Part shown: in pieces, positions 1-10,422 of the stretch | How positions within the stretch are numbered: the first letter of the stretch is position 1 | Layout of the letters: every line of letters begins with the position of its first letter | NCBI RefSeq assembly: GCF_964340395.1 | Contig: NC_135557.1 | Span: forward strand, 19,343,725-19,368,724 | Length of the DNA: 25,000 nt | Origin: Glandiceps talaboti | Lineage: Eukaryota > Hemichordata > Enteropneusta > Spengelidae | Direction: 5' to 3' | Program-made: the position numbers and the translations under genes | The notes under the pieces: model-generated | Databases searched by the model: none | Seen by the model: the letters and a program-made list of their open reading frames with translations, nothing else | Told to the model about the DNA's origin: nothing

Positions 1-321
1 ATTATGATGTCACAGGTAAACACATTTATGATGTCACAGGTAAATACATTTGTATGATGTCACAGGTAAACACATTATGATGTCACAGGTAAACACATTT
101 ATGATGTCACATGTAAACACATTTGTATGATGTCACAGGTAAACACATTTGTATGATGTCACAGGTAAACACATTATGATGTCACAGGTAAACACATTTA
201 TGTTGTCACATGTAAACACATTTGTATGATGTCACAGGTAAACACATTTGTATGATGTCACAGGTAAACACATTTGTATGATGTCACAGGTAAACACATT
301 TATGATGTCACAGGTAAATAC
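1..321. repeat. Minisatellite, 13 units of 23-26 bp (TGATGTCA-containing)
   Basis: Twelve full units and one partial unit run head to tail, each beginning ATGATGTCACAGGTAAACAC and ending in ATT, ATTT or ATTTGT. This gives three length classes of 23, 24 and 26 bp. The unit-length order is 24, 26, 23, 24, 26, 26, 23, 24, 26, 26, 26, 24. Units 2-5 (28-126) and 6-9 (127-225) form two 99-bp blocks that differ at about two bases, and both end in a unit with CATGT in place of CAGGT. Each unit carries TGATGTCA, one base from the CRE/ATF palindrome. The array starts at or before the left edge of the window, so its full size is unknown. Confidence 0.97.
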
Positions 322-404
322 CTACGATGTAATAACTGGGTACCTTGTAGGATAGAGGTTTTCACATGAATGCTTTAATATTATGCAGTAGCAGAGGCTG
401 CAAT

Positions 405-500
405 GGATTGTATGTTCCTCAGTGAAGTCAGTAAGTATTATGGACCGTTGTGCCGCTATAGATCCATGCCAGGGGTAATAATGGTTAGCGCCTGGAGCTC
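405..500. repeat. Dispersed repeat, copy A
   Basis: This ~96-bp stretch aligns with 1142-1238 in the same orientation. The best-conserved parts are the stretch around CGTTGTGCC, the block CCAGGGGTAATAAT and the final GAGCTC. Two copies within 1 kb suggest a dispersed family, perhaps the remains of a non-autonomous mobile element. No terminal inverted repeats, target duplications or convincing RNA polymerase III A/B boxes were seen, so the class is undetermined. Confidence 0.75.
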
Positions 501-877
501 TCCGATGGACAGGCGTATTATAGATACACTTTATTATTATTAATCGTGGGTAGAAGTGATCAGTTCGGAGTCACAGTGTGAACCAATGATTGATAATGTG
601 TATAGATAATATGTAGTGTAATCAGTAGTTGGATGTAGAATAGTCCAATAAAGGATTGGTGGGCTAGATACAATGACGGATGGATCATGGAAGTGTGGGT
701 TATACTTCCATGGATGGATGACTAGATAGTTATAAGAATAAATGAATGAAATAATAGATGTAAACATGATAAATTCATGGTTGCTAAATACAGGTATAGG
801 ATGGGTGTGAATAACCAATCTCATGAACATCACGTATCTGTATTGCTTGAAACCAAACACCATCTTTAAAAACTACG

Positions 878-1030
878 TTTACTATTAACATTTATATTCA
901 AACAATATACTTTTAAAAAGTATGTTTTACCATTTCTAACATTAACATTCGAACAATAGACTTTTAAAAAGTATCTTTACTATTTTAACAATTATATTCG
1001 AAGGGTAGACTTTTAATTTTTTAAGGTATC
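878..1030. repeat. Degenerate tandem repeat, three units of 47-55 bp
   Basis: Units at about 878-924, 925-975 and 976-1030 each read TTTAC..ATT..AACA..ATATTCGAA, then AGACTTTTAAAAAGTATC with variation. The core ACTTTTAAAAAGT is nearly palindromic. The third copy is the most diverged. The array lies between the two copies of the dispersed repeat at 405 and 1142. Confidence 0.8.
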
Positions 1031-1141
1031 ACAGCTACACTATCACAATATTATTTTAAATATTGTTAAGCCTGCACGGGCTACAACTTGGATATTTTGT
1101 TCATCAAGCAACCAAAGATAAATTAGCTGGAATTGTTGATA

Positions 1142-1238
1142 AGATTGTATGCTTCCCAGAGAATTGAGGAAGTATAGGGGGGTCGTTGTGCCACTATATA
1201 GTCATACCAGGGGTAATAATAGTCTGCGTCCAGAGCTC
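1142..1238. repeat. Dispersed repeat, copy B
   Basis: Second copy of the element at 405-500, in the same orientation. It shares GATTGTATG, CGTTGTGCC, CTATA, CCAGGGGTAATAAT and GAGCTC with copy A, with scattered substitutions and one- or two-base indels. The divergence suggests that neither copy is a recent insertion, or that both derive from an old family. Confidence 0.75.
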
Positions 1239-2691
1239 GTTCGTGTTCGTAGGTAGTGTAGTGATAGGTTAATATATTAAGCGAAAAATTGGTTTTGAAT
1301 CCGTCGACATTTCAGTTTGAATTGCCTCGATATCTGTATATGTTAGTGCCCATTAGATATTCACTGTGTGTGTGTATCTAATATACCTATCGCTAATAAT
1401 AACTATTAATCAACAATATTTTATGTATGTCAACGAGGTTCATGGTTAGGTATAAATTGACAATGATGTGTGTTTGTGTGTGTCTGTCTGTGGACACAAT
1501 ATCTCAAAAACTACTGCATCTAATGAAACTTTCTAGACATCTTATCTATGCATATAGTAATGACAAGAACTGCTTAGAGTTTGGTAAACATCCAATGAAC
1601 ATTATTTAGTCATATGCATAAGTGATGACTTTTAATAAGTATGCTATACTGTAAGAACCAACACTTCAAATTTAATATAATCTGGTACATACTTTAACTA
1701 TAACAAAGCACATACGCACTGTAAGGTTTGTTGAGTAATCGGAGTCGGAAACACACCATTTTTTTATTTGGCCTTATGTAATTTGTAATTTAAAAAAACT
1801 GTTCCAGACGTACAAGCCATCGTGCTGCCTAATTCAAATGCTATAGCCCCTCTCGTTTGGTAGTAGTTAGATGACAACAAAGACAAAAGCAAAGTTCAGA
1901 CTTTCGCCTTGACCTCGTAGAAAAACACAACGTACAGTGATTTTGAGTAAGCGAATATAGATAAAATCATCGTCTTTACCCGTTATCACCTCCCACGTAC
2001 CTGTTAATGCAATTATTTCCGGAACCTTGAGTACATTAGCCCTTTATAATTATATTGTCTTGAGATGGTCTCAGGGAAAACGGCAACTGACCTGTAGTTA
2101 TTTACGTCACTAAGTATATATTACATCACGTATTAAAAGCCAAGACTCTGTTTCGATAACGCTATCACTTTTAACTATACCCCATGGGAACAATAGCAGT
2201 AAATGTCAACGATGAATGATAAGGCGTTTCTTAGTCGTTGACCTATCAGTCCACTCGGTATATGTGTCTAAGTTTTAGCCTGTAATTAGGTCAGTAAATT
2301 ACCAATATCGACAGCGTTGTTTACATTCTTTTACACGACCCCTGCTTCTCTGGTATTTCATTTTAAAACAACAGAATTGTTATTTTGCTGATATGGGGAA
2401 CTTTAACACCAGAGGGGTGGGATTTCTTTCATTGGTTCGTTTCATTATCACCACTGTTTGCCCACTTTCCAACGCATGTAGATTGTTGCCTCTTTGTTGC
2501 ATCTTTTAACCTATAGTTTTGGACTGCGTAGTTTCCCATTTGGACATTTTCAAAGCTGGTGGGGCACATATGGCTCACTCGTTCATTATCAAGCTGCAGG
2601 GATTTATGTTACCTATTTTCAGCTAGAGATATATACTATCGACCTTGGACTCTTAATTTTGAAACCCTTGTATAGTGTGTTTATATTTTGA
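1239..2691. other. Non-coding stretch, nothing firm
   Basis: This is AT-rich sequence with frequent stops in all frames. Open frames of 60-65 codons at 1427 and 2494 have no good splice or start context and are of a length expected by chance. Short TG-rich runs occur near 1366 and 1465. No promoter, RNA gene or repeat could be supported. Confidence 0.6.
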
Positions 2692-2767
2692 CATCTTCAG
2701 GGTGCTCATACATCCCCTCTTCTACCAAACATCTTCAGAGCGCACGTGCACCCACCCTTCTACCAAA
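2692..2767. repeat. Tandem duplication, 2 x 38 bp
   Basis: Two adjacent 38-bp units (2692-2729 and 2730-2767) both begin CATCTTCAG and end CTTCTACCAAA. They differ at about eight positions. The second unit contains the palindromic E-box GCACGTGC. There is no sign that this is coding. Confidence 0.85.
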
Positions 2768-4709
2768 CACATTTCGGACCTGGTATTTGGAATACAGTAA
2801 TTTGCCTATGTATACTACTTACTTTAAACCATTTCCAATCTAAAATACCATGTTCTGTTTAAGGTCCGAAGGAATATTTTCAATTTACGTTAAAGCATTT
2901 TTAGACGTTATTCCCCAATATTTGACGTCGTTCAACCAAGGAAAATACGAGTGGCCTAAGGGGTCTTGTAACTAGGTGTCGCTAGATGATTCGTGACAAA
3001 ACCCTTTGGTCACAAGTATTTTCCAGCTCAGTGATGAAAATATTGGTGAATAATATAATTTTACCTCCTCAAACTTGATTTATAAAAAATGGAGGAAATA
3101 ATAGCGATTTTGAACAAGCACCACAGAACCAGGGATGTAGACACGGTTGTCGTGATGTAGAAGGGACAGGATATATAATCCATATTTTCTGTTCGAAGAC
3201 AAGATCTTGGCTTGTGCATGGTATAATATACATTATGTCAATTGCAGATTCTCTGCAAATTTGAAAGAGATCCTTATTACAAAGCAAACATTACTAAAGA
3301 TACAACCCTTAGAAATTTGCTTATTGAGAAACTGTAGACGTCTGTCTTACCTTAAATAACAAATTGTCTTATAGTAACATCTTCTGACAGTTGAAAAGTG
3401 CAAATATCATCAAGGGGAAAATTAATCAGAGTTTGTCTTTACACTATTCAGAAGTGCCCCAAATGATGCTTTATATTCGAGCACTCGTTTTAAATGAGGA
3501 CCGTGAAGAGTACAACCATGATAGAAATACTATCAAGATGGTAATTAGATTATGTTAGATACTTAGTTACAAAGAAGTTGATTACTTTGGATTTCTACTT
3601 CTACACCCTATACTTTGTAAAACCCACCCCGCATATGATACATCAGTATACATGGGAATACTTGCAGGTCTCACCAGTATTCAGATGATCGATCGATGAG
3701 ATTGGTGATATCAATGGTGGCGACGGCAAATTTGAAACCGTCTACTGTCTTTGCTTTCAAAACGGATATTTGTTGAGGTTCCCTGAGGTGGTATTCTGAA
3801 TAGTAATAAAAATCTAGCAATATTTGACGACGATGGAGGACGAAACATAACTAGACACATTGTACATTTAATTGGAGATTACAATAGTTCCGCTGGTCAA
3901 GTAATAGGATTTGGACGCATTGACATCTTATCTTCAACTGGTGCTTATTTTAAACTACGTGTACTGAAATCAATATCATCATCAATATTTGTCAAACTTT
4001 GTCCATTCTTAAAGTCCATCATTGTATAATGATATTATACGACTAAATCATCATCAGCTAGCTGCAACAATACTTCTGCTGCACCATCTGTGATCATCTG
4101 TTGTTCCCATGACTACCCCGTGCTAAACTGTATTTACTCATTAAAAATATACACCTGTAGTGTAATGTGTCAACATAGCGGCGATGTCATTATCATCAAT
4201 ATAATTATGGTGACTGTCAAAAACTAACATGGCAGTCACACATGGCAGAGCAATTGCCGTTATTTAATTATACAGAAACCCTTGCAGGAAATGATTCAAT
4301 TTGTACCAGATAATGAACTTATTATCCACAAAGAGTCTATGATGTTTTATTCACTCTCATTATTTTGTCATTCAGAATGATGTCGATACATAATTCTGGT
4401 TAGACTTGAGGCTATTTGACTATTGACAGGACTTTTATTGTATAATTTATTGCAGTATCACAAGTTAGTCATTTTGAGGCCTTTGTGAAAGGTCTGAGTA
4501 TAGAGGAAACGGACAAAAACTTATATCCTCTATTCTGTCTGACTAATTAAAGGTGTAAGTCTGATGATAACTGACAAGTCATATTTTACTTGCAACTTTC
4601 AAAATTTTAATTTAATCGTTAGGTGTTGGAAATAGCCAATTTTACGTTCGACAGAGAGGCGGCGTATCAAACAATAAATTTGTTTAATTAGTGCATGAAA
4701 AAATGGGAG
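2768..4709. other. Non-coding stretch, weak open frames only
   Basis: AT-rich sequence. A minus-strand frame at 3287-3069 (72 codons, with a CLHPWFCGAC stretch) has no supporting start, and its only plausible acceptor is internal. A minus-strand GTAAGA donor after AAG lies near 3351, but the frames before it are short. No repeat or RNA gene was recognised. Confidence 0.55.
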
Positions 4710-4960
4710 AATGAATGGATGAATGATAAACAAACAAGCAAACGAATGAATGGATACATGAATGAATGAATGAATGAATGAATGAATGAATGAATGAATG
4801 AATGAATGAATGAATGAATGAATGAATGCATGCATTAATGATGAACGAATAAAACAAACAAACAAACGAACAAACGAACGAATGAATGAATGGATGGATG
4901 GATGAATGAATGAATGAATGAATGAATGAATGAATGAATGAATGAATGAATGAATGCATG
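4710..4960. repeat. TGAA/GAAT compound microsatellite
   Basis: Two pure (TGAA)n runs, at about 4758-4828 and 4880-4956, are separated by a degenerate stretch of AAAC, GAAC and TGGA units. Minus-strand translations give Ile-His-Ser-Phe repeats (up to 155 codons) that are purely a consequence of a stop-free tetranucleotide. They are not counted as genes. Confidence 0.97.
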
Positions 4961-5750
4961 TAACAATCGATGCATGGATGTATATATTACTGGAGTCATG
5001 ATGATCGCTCGAGCTATAATGGCTGGCTCCTAATATACAATTTGCCGCGTTCAAGTCTCGCAACATTGTTTTGGTTAGACATGAACGACCATGGTAGCCC
5101 AGTCATCCCATCAGTCAGTATCAATGGTGATATGGTAAGACAGAAGTTACTATGCAAAGAATGTGACCTAATTCACTAGGTATGGAAGTGAAAAGGCTGT
5201 CTAGGGACGATAATTTCACAGAGCTTTCAGTATAGTATGGGCAGGAGTATTAAAATATATAATACGATTCATTATATCACTATTGTGTGTACAAAAACAG
5301 ATAACTGAATCGATAGGGAGATGAGATATATTGAAGGATGTATAGATGTGGTATAGACGAACGATGCAAGTACTTTTAGTTACATTACGTGTCCCATATA
5401 TACTAAAAGCAAATGTGCCATTTGGTATATATGTTATCTATATGATAAGGTGTCAATCTTCGTTATGCCTAAGTACCATACTTCACTAAAGCCAATCTAT
5501 TACTTTCGATTTACACAATTCAAAGTACGGTCACCTCCGCACAGGATATTACTTTTATGTATACTCTAATGGAAATTATTATTTTACAAATGGAAAGTAT
5601 CATAAACTTGTTAAAATAGTATCGACATTGTCAGAGTTGGCTTTTTAAAATAATATCAGTGTAATGAACCTATATTACATTATATTACACTTTGTAATTA
5701 ATTAATTAATTATTCATTGATTTAACTTTAGATTACAATATTATTTCACG
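4961..5750. other. Mostly unannotatable; one weak exon-like frame
   Basis: A plus-strand frame at 4970-5179 (69 codons) begins inside the edge of the microsatellite. It contains WLDMNDHGSPVIPS and runs through a moderate donor, ATG|GTAAGA at 5135-5140. No acceptor or promoter supports it. Near 5660-5692 there is a 7-bp inverted repeat, GTGTAAT/ATTACAC, followed by (TTAA)n around 5697-5711. Confidence 0.4.
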
Positions 5751-5820
5751 CCTGGATATAATGTATTGTATTCATTAACTATATCCAGGTATAATTTACA
5801 TTAATTTACATATTTATACC
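5751..5820. repeat. Overlapping inverted repeats (alternative hairpins)
   Basis: CCTGGATATA at 5751-5760 is perfectly complementary to TATATCCAGG at 5780-5789, with a 19-nt loop. The end of the second arm continues as AGGTATAA, which pairs with TTATACCT shortly before 5822. The middle segment can therefore join either hairpin. No protein context explains it. It may be the relic of a small inverted-repeat element. Confidence 0.8.
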
Positions 5821-5899
5821 TAGATACACATTTTCGATGTAAAAAAGTGTATTCCTCAGAACAATAGGCCGACAGTATAGACACACCATTTGCATTCAA

Positions 5900-5945
5900 G
5901 CTAGGGAGTTAGGTTAGGGATAGGAATGGGGTTAGACTCCCTAGC
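5900..5945. repeat. Perfect 10-bp inverted repeat with G-rich loop
   Basis: GCTAGGGAGT (5900-5909) and ACTCCCTAGC (5936-5945) are perfect reverse complements. They enclose a 26-nt loop, reading approximately TAGGTTAGGGATAGGAATGG then GGTTAG. The plus strand has five G runs of 2-4, so a short quadruplex competing with the hairpin is conceivable. The TTAGG-like words in the loop are too few and irregular to be telomeric. Confidence 0.85.
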
Positions 5946-6513
5946 ACAAACCTGATTTGTATCGCCTTCATAGATAGAACACTTCTAGATTTGTCCCAAT
6001 ATACCGCTGGATTACTGTCAAAAATTTAAATTGAGACATGCCAAAAAGTTATAGTAAACATGTTATCTCATAAGTTTGGCGGAGATGTTCTCTATCAAAC
6101 TGGTCAATAACTGAAGGAGAACAGGTGAAGAGCTCAGTGTTTTAAAATTGGAAATGTTTGATTAATGCTGCACTGATAGATAATATGGTCGGTTACATTT
6201 TAGGAAAGTTAAAACCAAAAGCAGTGAAATATGTCTAGTAATGATTCTATACTTAATTAACAAATGTGAAACGTATTTAGAATGAATATACTGAATTCCT
6301 ATGGACAATGTGATAATTTTGTGGAGTCTATAGTAGGCGGTAAGGAAATTGCCAATGCGTCGAATGCACACGGCTCCCTCTGTTGACAGAATCAGAGAGA
6401 AAATAAATTACATTGTACAGCTAGCATTTCATTAGAATAAAGAATAGGATAATTTTGAGCAGAGACATAAACATTAATCATATGAAAAATATATAAAATT
6501 AGACCTGCACACA
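5946..6513. other. Non-coding stretch, nothing recognised
   Basis: AT-rich, with stops in all frames. The 69-codon minus-strand frame at 6371-6162 has no supporting signal. No repeat or RNA was seen. Confidence 0.55.
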
Positions 6514-6880
6514 TGCAAAGGATTCATTCTATTAAAGATATGGCCTAATTATCAAAATATATTATTTATACAAATTAAGCATAGCAATTAAAAGCTACAT
6601 GAGAAACTTCATCACACACGTGTGCTTTGTTATGGTTTAAGTATGTACCAAATTGTGTGAAATTTAAAGTTTGCATTCATAAGATATAGCCTAATTTTCG
6701 AAAATCAATAATTATGCAAATTTCTCTAGAAAACTAACAGTTACACCAACAAGTTTTAAAGTACACAGTGCTTTGTTATGTTTGATTTATGATGTACCAA
6801 GATAAATGAAATTACAACTTGCAAACTAAGACATTGTCTAATCATGAAACGTCGATAATTTGTGTGTAAAAAAGTATGTA
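6514..6880. repeat. Tandem repeat, ~150-bp unit, two copies plus a partial third
   Basis: Units begin at about 6514, 6672 and 6820 (spacings 158 and 148). Shared landmarks in order are TGCA..TTCAT, AAGATAT-GCCTAATT, AATTA-GCA, GTGCTTTGTTATG-TT, ATGTACCAA and GTGAAATT or ATGAAATT. The third unit fades near 6875. Divergence is substantial. The array may be a short satellite or an expanded internal part of a dispersed element. Confidence 0.8.
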
Positions 6881-7303
6881 CAACCCCCATATGAGAGGTA
6901 CAACAACTGATAAATGATTCTGGAGTTATCGTGCTCGGTACTAAAGAGATGAAGTATGTATAGGAATATTTGATATATTTGACAAGGTTGATAAATGACC
7001 ACGTTAATAAATGATAACTTCGTAGCTCTATCTACCATGTTATTAGCTTGTCCTGACACAGTGCTAACTTATTTAATAGACACCAGTATAGGTCATGTTC
7101 ATTGTTGATTACTTTCTCTCTCAGGAGATTCATCTCCAATTATGACAGATATTAAAGGGGTAGTGTAACTATTAGATAAGGAGTCAGTGTCATTGTTAAG
7201 ATGATTTATAGCACCATGGTTAAAAGTACTATCGATTTTATCACACTTAGTTCAGTATGATTAACCAAGCGTTATTTTAGATAGTTGGACATCTCTTGAA
7301 AAT
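6881..7303. other. Non-coding stretch, nothing recognised
   Basis: A short AT-rich interval between the ~150-bp tandem repeat and the long microsatellite. No gene, RNA or regulatory site could be supported. Confidence 0.6.
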
Positions 7304-7891
7304 GATGTATGTATGTATGTATGTATGTATGTATGTATGTATGTATGTATGTATGTATATGTATGCATCTATGTATGTATGTATGTATGTATGTATGTAT
7401 GTATGTATGTATGTATGTATGTATGTATGCATGCATGCATGCATGTATGTATGTATGTATGTATGTATGTATGTATGTATGTATGTCTGTGTGTGTGTGT
7501 GTGTCTGTATGTATGTATGTATGTATGTATGTATGTACGTATGTATGTATGTATGTATGTATGTATGTATGTATGTATGTATGTGTGTGTATGTATGTAT
7601 GTATGCATGCATGCATGCATGCATGCATGCATGCATGTATGCATGTATGTGTGTATGTATGTATGTATGTATGTATGTATGTATGTATTTATGTATGTAT
7701 GTATGTATGTATGTATGTGTCTGTCTGTCTGTCTGTCTGTCTGTATGTATGTATGTATGTATGTATGTATGTATGTATGTATGTATGTATGTATGTATGT
7801 ATGTATGTATGTATGTATGTATGTATGTATGTGTGTGTGTGTGTGTGTGTATGTGTGTATGTATGTATGTATGTATGTATGTATGTCTGTC

Positions 7892-7922
<31 letters not shown>

Positions 7923-7957
7923 ATGTATGTATGTATGTATGTATGTATGTATGTCTC
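7304..7957. repeat. 650-bp compound GTAT microsatellite
   Basis: (GTAT)n is broken by blocks of GCAT (7429-7444 and 7604-7644), GT (about 7486-7508, 7831-7858 and 7885-7907) and GTCT (7719-7744). Except at GTCT units it is almost entirely alternating purine-pyrimidine. The tetranucleotides contain no stop in most frames, so frames of up to 238 codons appear on both strands (Met-Tyr-Val-Cys or Ile-His-Thr repeats). They are translation artefacts. Confidence 0.98.
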
Positions 7958-9309
7958 TCTACTGCTCATCTGTTTGAAATAATAATTAGTCATATATGAA
8001 ATTACTAACGGTATCTAAGGTAAACGACCAAAGAAGTATAAAAGAGCAAATTATGAGTAATTTTGAATATTTACATCGATATTTAACTTATAGCTTCTAG
8101 AAATCGATCATTATCAAATATCTACTGTCTGCAGTTAGATTTATCGTTTTAGAAAATGTTGCAGAAATATATAAACATTGCTACTAAATTTTTCAAAAGT
8201 CAAATTTGTCCTTGAAAAATGTGTTTGTTTTAATAACTTGGCCGATAAATGATAGAATGATAATGAATTATTCACTGTCTGTTTGATTCAAATTATATAC
8301 ATATAAATCTGATTACAACCGACTTTCAAGTGGGCAGAACGTGACAAGAATACAAATTAAGAAATTTTGCGGACAGCATTCACACAGGTAGTATGGCTGA
8401 GTACATATGTGTCGTGGGTAGAGGGAGTTAAATTCTAGTAGAGACGGATAACGTACAGTATCTATTTTAAGATGGAATGCAAATAATTGAATTTAGTAAT
8501 AATCTTTGCTATGGTTTTATGCTGGCCGCTGTTTAAAGGTCAAAGTTCCACGAGGTAATATTAGAAACCATTTTATGTCATTATTGTACGTAATGGCGGT
8601 TGTTACTATTTTTGCCCATTGTAAACTTCCAAGTTCCTTTCTAGTAATTTAAACAAATCAATAGACAAATCAATAAATTCTGCAAAGAAAGCTTTTATAT
8701 TCAAACGGTCTCCGTTGAAACCAGCCTCGTTTGGTTAAAAGTATCGTTCAAACATTGTTAATAGAATTTACAGTCGTGAACTGAACCTGCTCTTAATGAC
8801 GTAGATATAAATTAATTAATGTTACCTGTCATCAATGTGTGACTATTAGTATTAGTTAACAAGTCTCAGTATATTTAATTATAATGCCAACTATAATTTG
8901 CATACATTTCACATGACGTTATTCATAAATAATGACTAATTGATCATCTAAATACCATGGGATATAAGTTCTACTAACACTGTGCGTTCAAATATTGACT
9001 TCATACGTACTTAGACAGTTAGATTATTTTTCCCTTCATCCTTGTTTGATACACCGTTGCGTTGTCAAGTCGAAAATTAAAATAGATAAATGAAATCAAA
9101 TAAAACATTTTAAGTAAAGCATCGACACATCTTGTTCACTCTCCAAGGCTTGAGGTGAAAATGTTCGACAAACGTAAAGTTCTTATCTTTAAATTTTTTG
9201 GACTTCTCCGATCGTTTTCCACTCTCTAAATTAGCAAAAAAATTGTTCTTAGTTCAGTTCAAAATAATAACATTATTTTTTGATTCAGGAAGTGCAACTG
9301 ACTTCCAAT
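7958..9309. other. Non-coding stretch, nothing firm
   Basis: AT-rich sequence with no open frame of 60 or more codons. A short 11-bp direct repeat (CAAATCAATAG/A) lies near 8655-8675. A small inverted repeat, CAAAATAAT/ATTATTTTTTG, is near 9260. No gene is supported. Confidence 0.6.
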
Positions 9310-9394
9310 CGATAATCGATAAAGTTAGACTTTAATAGATAGATAATATATAGATTAGATTTTAATAGGGAGATAATCAATAAAGTTAGAATTT
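9310..9394. repeat. Degenerate tandem repeat, three ~29-bp units
   Basis: Units at about 9310-9338, 9339-9368 and 9369-9394 share the order GATAAT, ATAAAGTTAGA (ATAGATTAGA in unit 2) and TTTAATAG (first two units only). Similarity is clear but imperfect. Confidence 0.75.
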
Positions 9395-9754
9395 GTATGC
9401 AAAAAGAAGCCGTTATATCTAATGAAATATGTAAATGATGATTATTGAGACAAGATTCATGATTATTGTTAATGTTTTACTGTTGATTTATCTTACGTCA
9501 AGAGGAGAAAAAACTCCCGCCAAAATATTTATTTGAACATATTTATATTTTTTTCAAATTTTGATCTTTATATACTTTTGTTTTAGATAGAAGACATTTA
9601 TCATACAGTTCGTAACAAATTGCAGACAAAACTTACTGATAATCACCTATATTTTGTTTTTTTTCATCAAATTAGAGTGCCAATTTTCCTCTCCTAGTGA
9701 AGGGTTAACGTGGACTAGTTTTCGTCGCGTATCATGTCACGTGTGTCGCTCTAA
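9395..9754. other. Non-coding stretch
   Basis: AT-rich sequence with poly-T runs. A palindromic E-box CACGTG lies near 9739-9744. No gene or further repeat was seen. Confidence 0.55.
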
Positions 9755-9810
9755 CAGTGATCTTACACGGTATCAGGTTTATCGGTGATTCTATACGGTA
9801 AAGGTGGAAC
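9755..9810. repeat. Degenerate tandem duplication, 2 x 28 bp
   Basis: CAGTGATCTTACACGGTATC (9755 on) matches CGGTGATTCTATACGGTAAA (9783 on), and both continue into a related AGGT-containing end. The copies are adjacent, in the same orientation and clearly diverged. Confidence 0.65.
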
Positions 9811-10243
9811 ACGTCGGGGAAAAGCGATGCTCTAACTAATGAAAAGCACACATACGTCGAATATGAGCACTGCTAAAACGTGAAAACATTTGTAGCATTT
9901 ACTGAAATTGCACAAGTAGATCTTGGAAATGGTGATTGATATTTCACCCACTCATTTCATTCAAGTTATGAATATGCACTGCCAAATGAGTTGGCGATAT
10001 GGAATTCTTAATATGTCCGATTACATTCTTGTCAGCTACGGTAAAGTGAAAAACAGACTGAAATAAATCAGCCTTGTGATAATCAATAATTAAAATAAAA
10101 ATAAATTGTATTTGTCTAAGGAACAAACCACGAATACTTAATTATGTAAATACTTACGATTTATGTACGTCATGAATAATTAATTGAATTTGCTGACAAC
10201 GTGTCGTGTAGTCTGTGAACGCATGCGTGGGTACAGCAGCTGT
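9811..10243. other. Upstream flank of the peptide gene
   Basis: No coding frame is supported here; a 60-codon minus-strand frame at 10126-9944 lacks support. A CRE half-site-like TACGTCA lies at 10166-10172, about 160 bp upstream of the inferred transcription start at ~10330. Its use is not known. Confidence 0.5.
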
Positions 10244-10307
10244 CCAATAGGAGACAAGCTCTGCATAAAGTTGAATAGAGTATAATTTGACGACAAGGTG
10301 TATAAAT
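10244..10307 (+). promoter_or_regulatory. Core promoter: CCAAT box and TATA box
   Basis: CCAAT lies at 10244-10248 and TATAAAT at 10301-10307. With a transcription start near 10330, they sit at about -85 and -28, the classical positions for a polymerase II promoter. A second AT-rich TATAAT-like motif is near 10281. The start site itself is inferred only from the TATA spacing. The inferred leader, ~10330-10422, has no ATG before the signal-peptide start. Confidence 0.6.
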
Positions 10308-10422
10308 TGTGAAGTATGTAAACCCATTCGGCATAGTGTTTCAAAGTGTGTTCTTTAAAGACAGTCTTGTTAACACCAGGAACTCTCAACTACGTGATTC
10401 TCTGACTCTTACAGACCTAATA

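Noticed and set aside
1-321. CRISPR-like direct repeats
   Set aside because: The 23-26 bp units are contiguous with no unique spacers, and the surrounding DNA is animal-like.
405-500. tRNA-derived SINE head
   Set aside because: No convincing A box or B box could be found on either strand, so only a dispersed repeat is claimed.
3069-3287. Minus-strand 72-codon frame with CLHPWFCGAC
   Set aside because: No promoter, no matching splice sites and chance-range length; two nearby cysteines are not enough.
4599-5066. 155-codon minus-strand frame of Ile-His-Ser-Phe repeats
   Set aside because: Pure consequence of the TGAA microsatellite; no start context or conserved flank.
5904-5936. Internal telomere-like TTAGG words
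   Set aside because: Only a few irregular copies inside a hairpin loop; not a telomeric array.
7272-7999. Six overlapping long frames (91-238 codons) on both strands
   Set aside because: All are translations of a stop-free GTAT/GCAT/GT microsatellite; several frames of the same DNA are open at once.
10180-10389. 69-codon minus-strand frame across the peptide-gene promoter
   Set aside because: It is antisense to a promoter with CCAAT and TATA boxes on the plus strand, and has no signals of its own.
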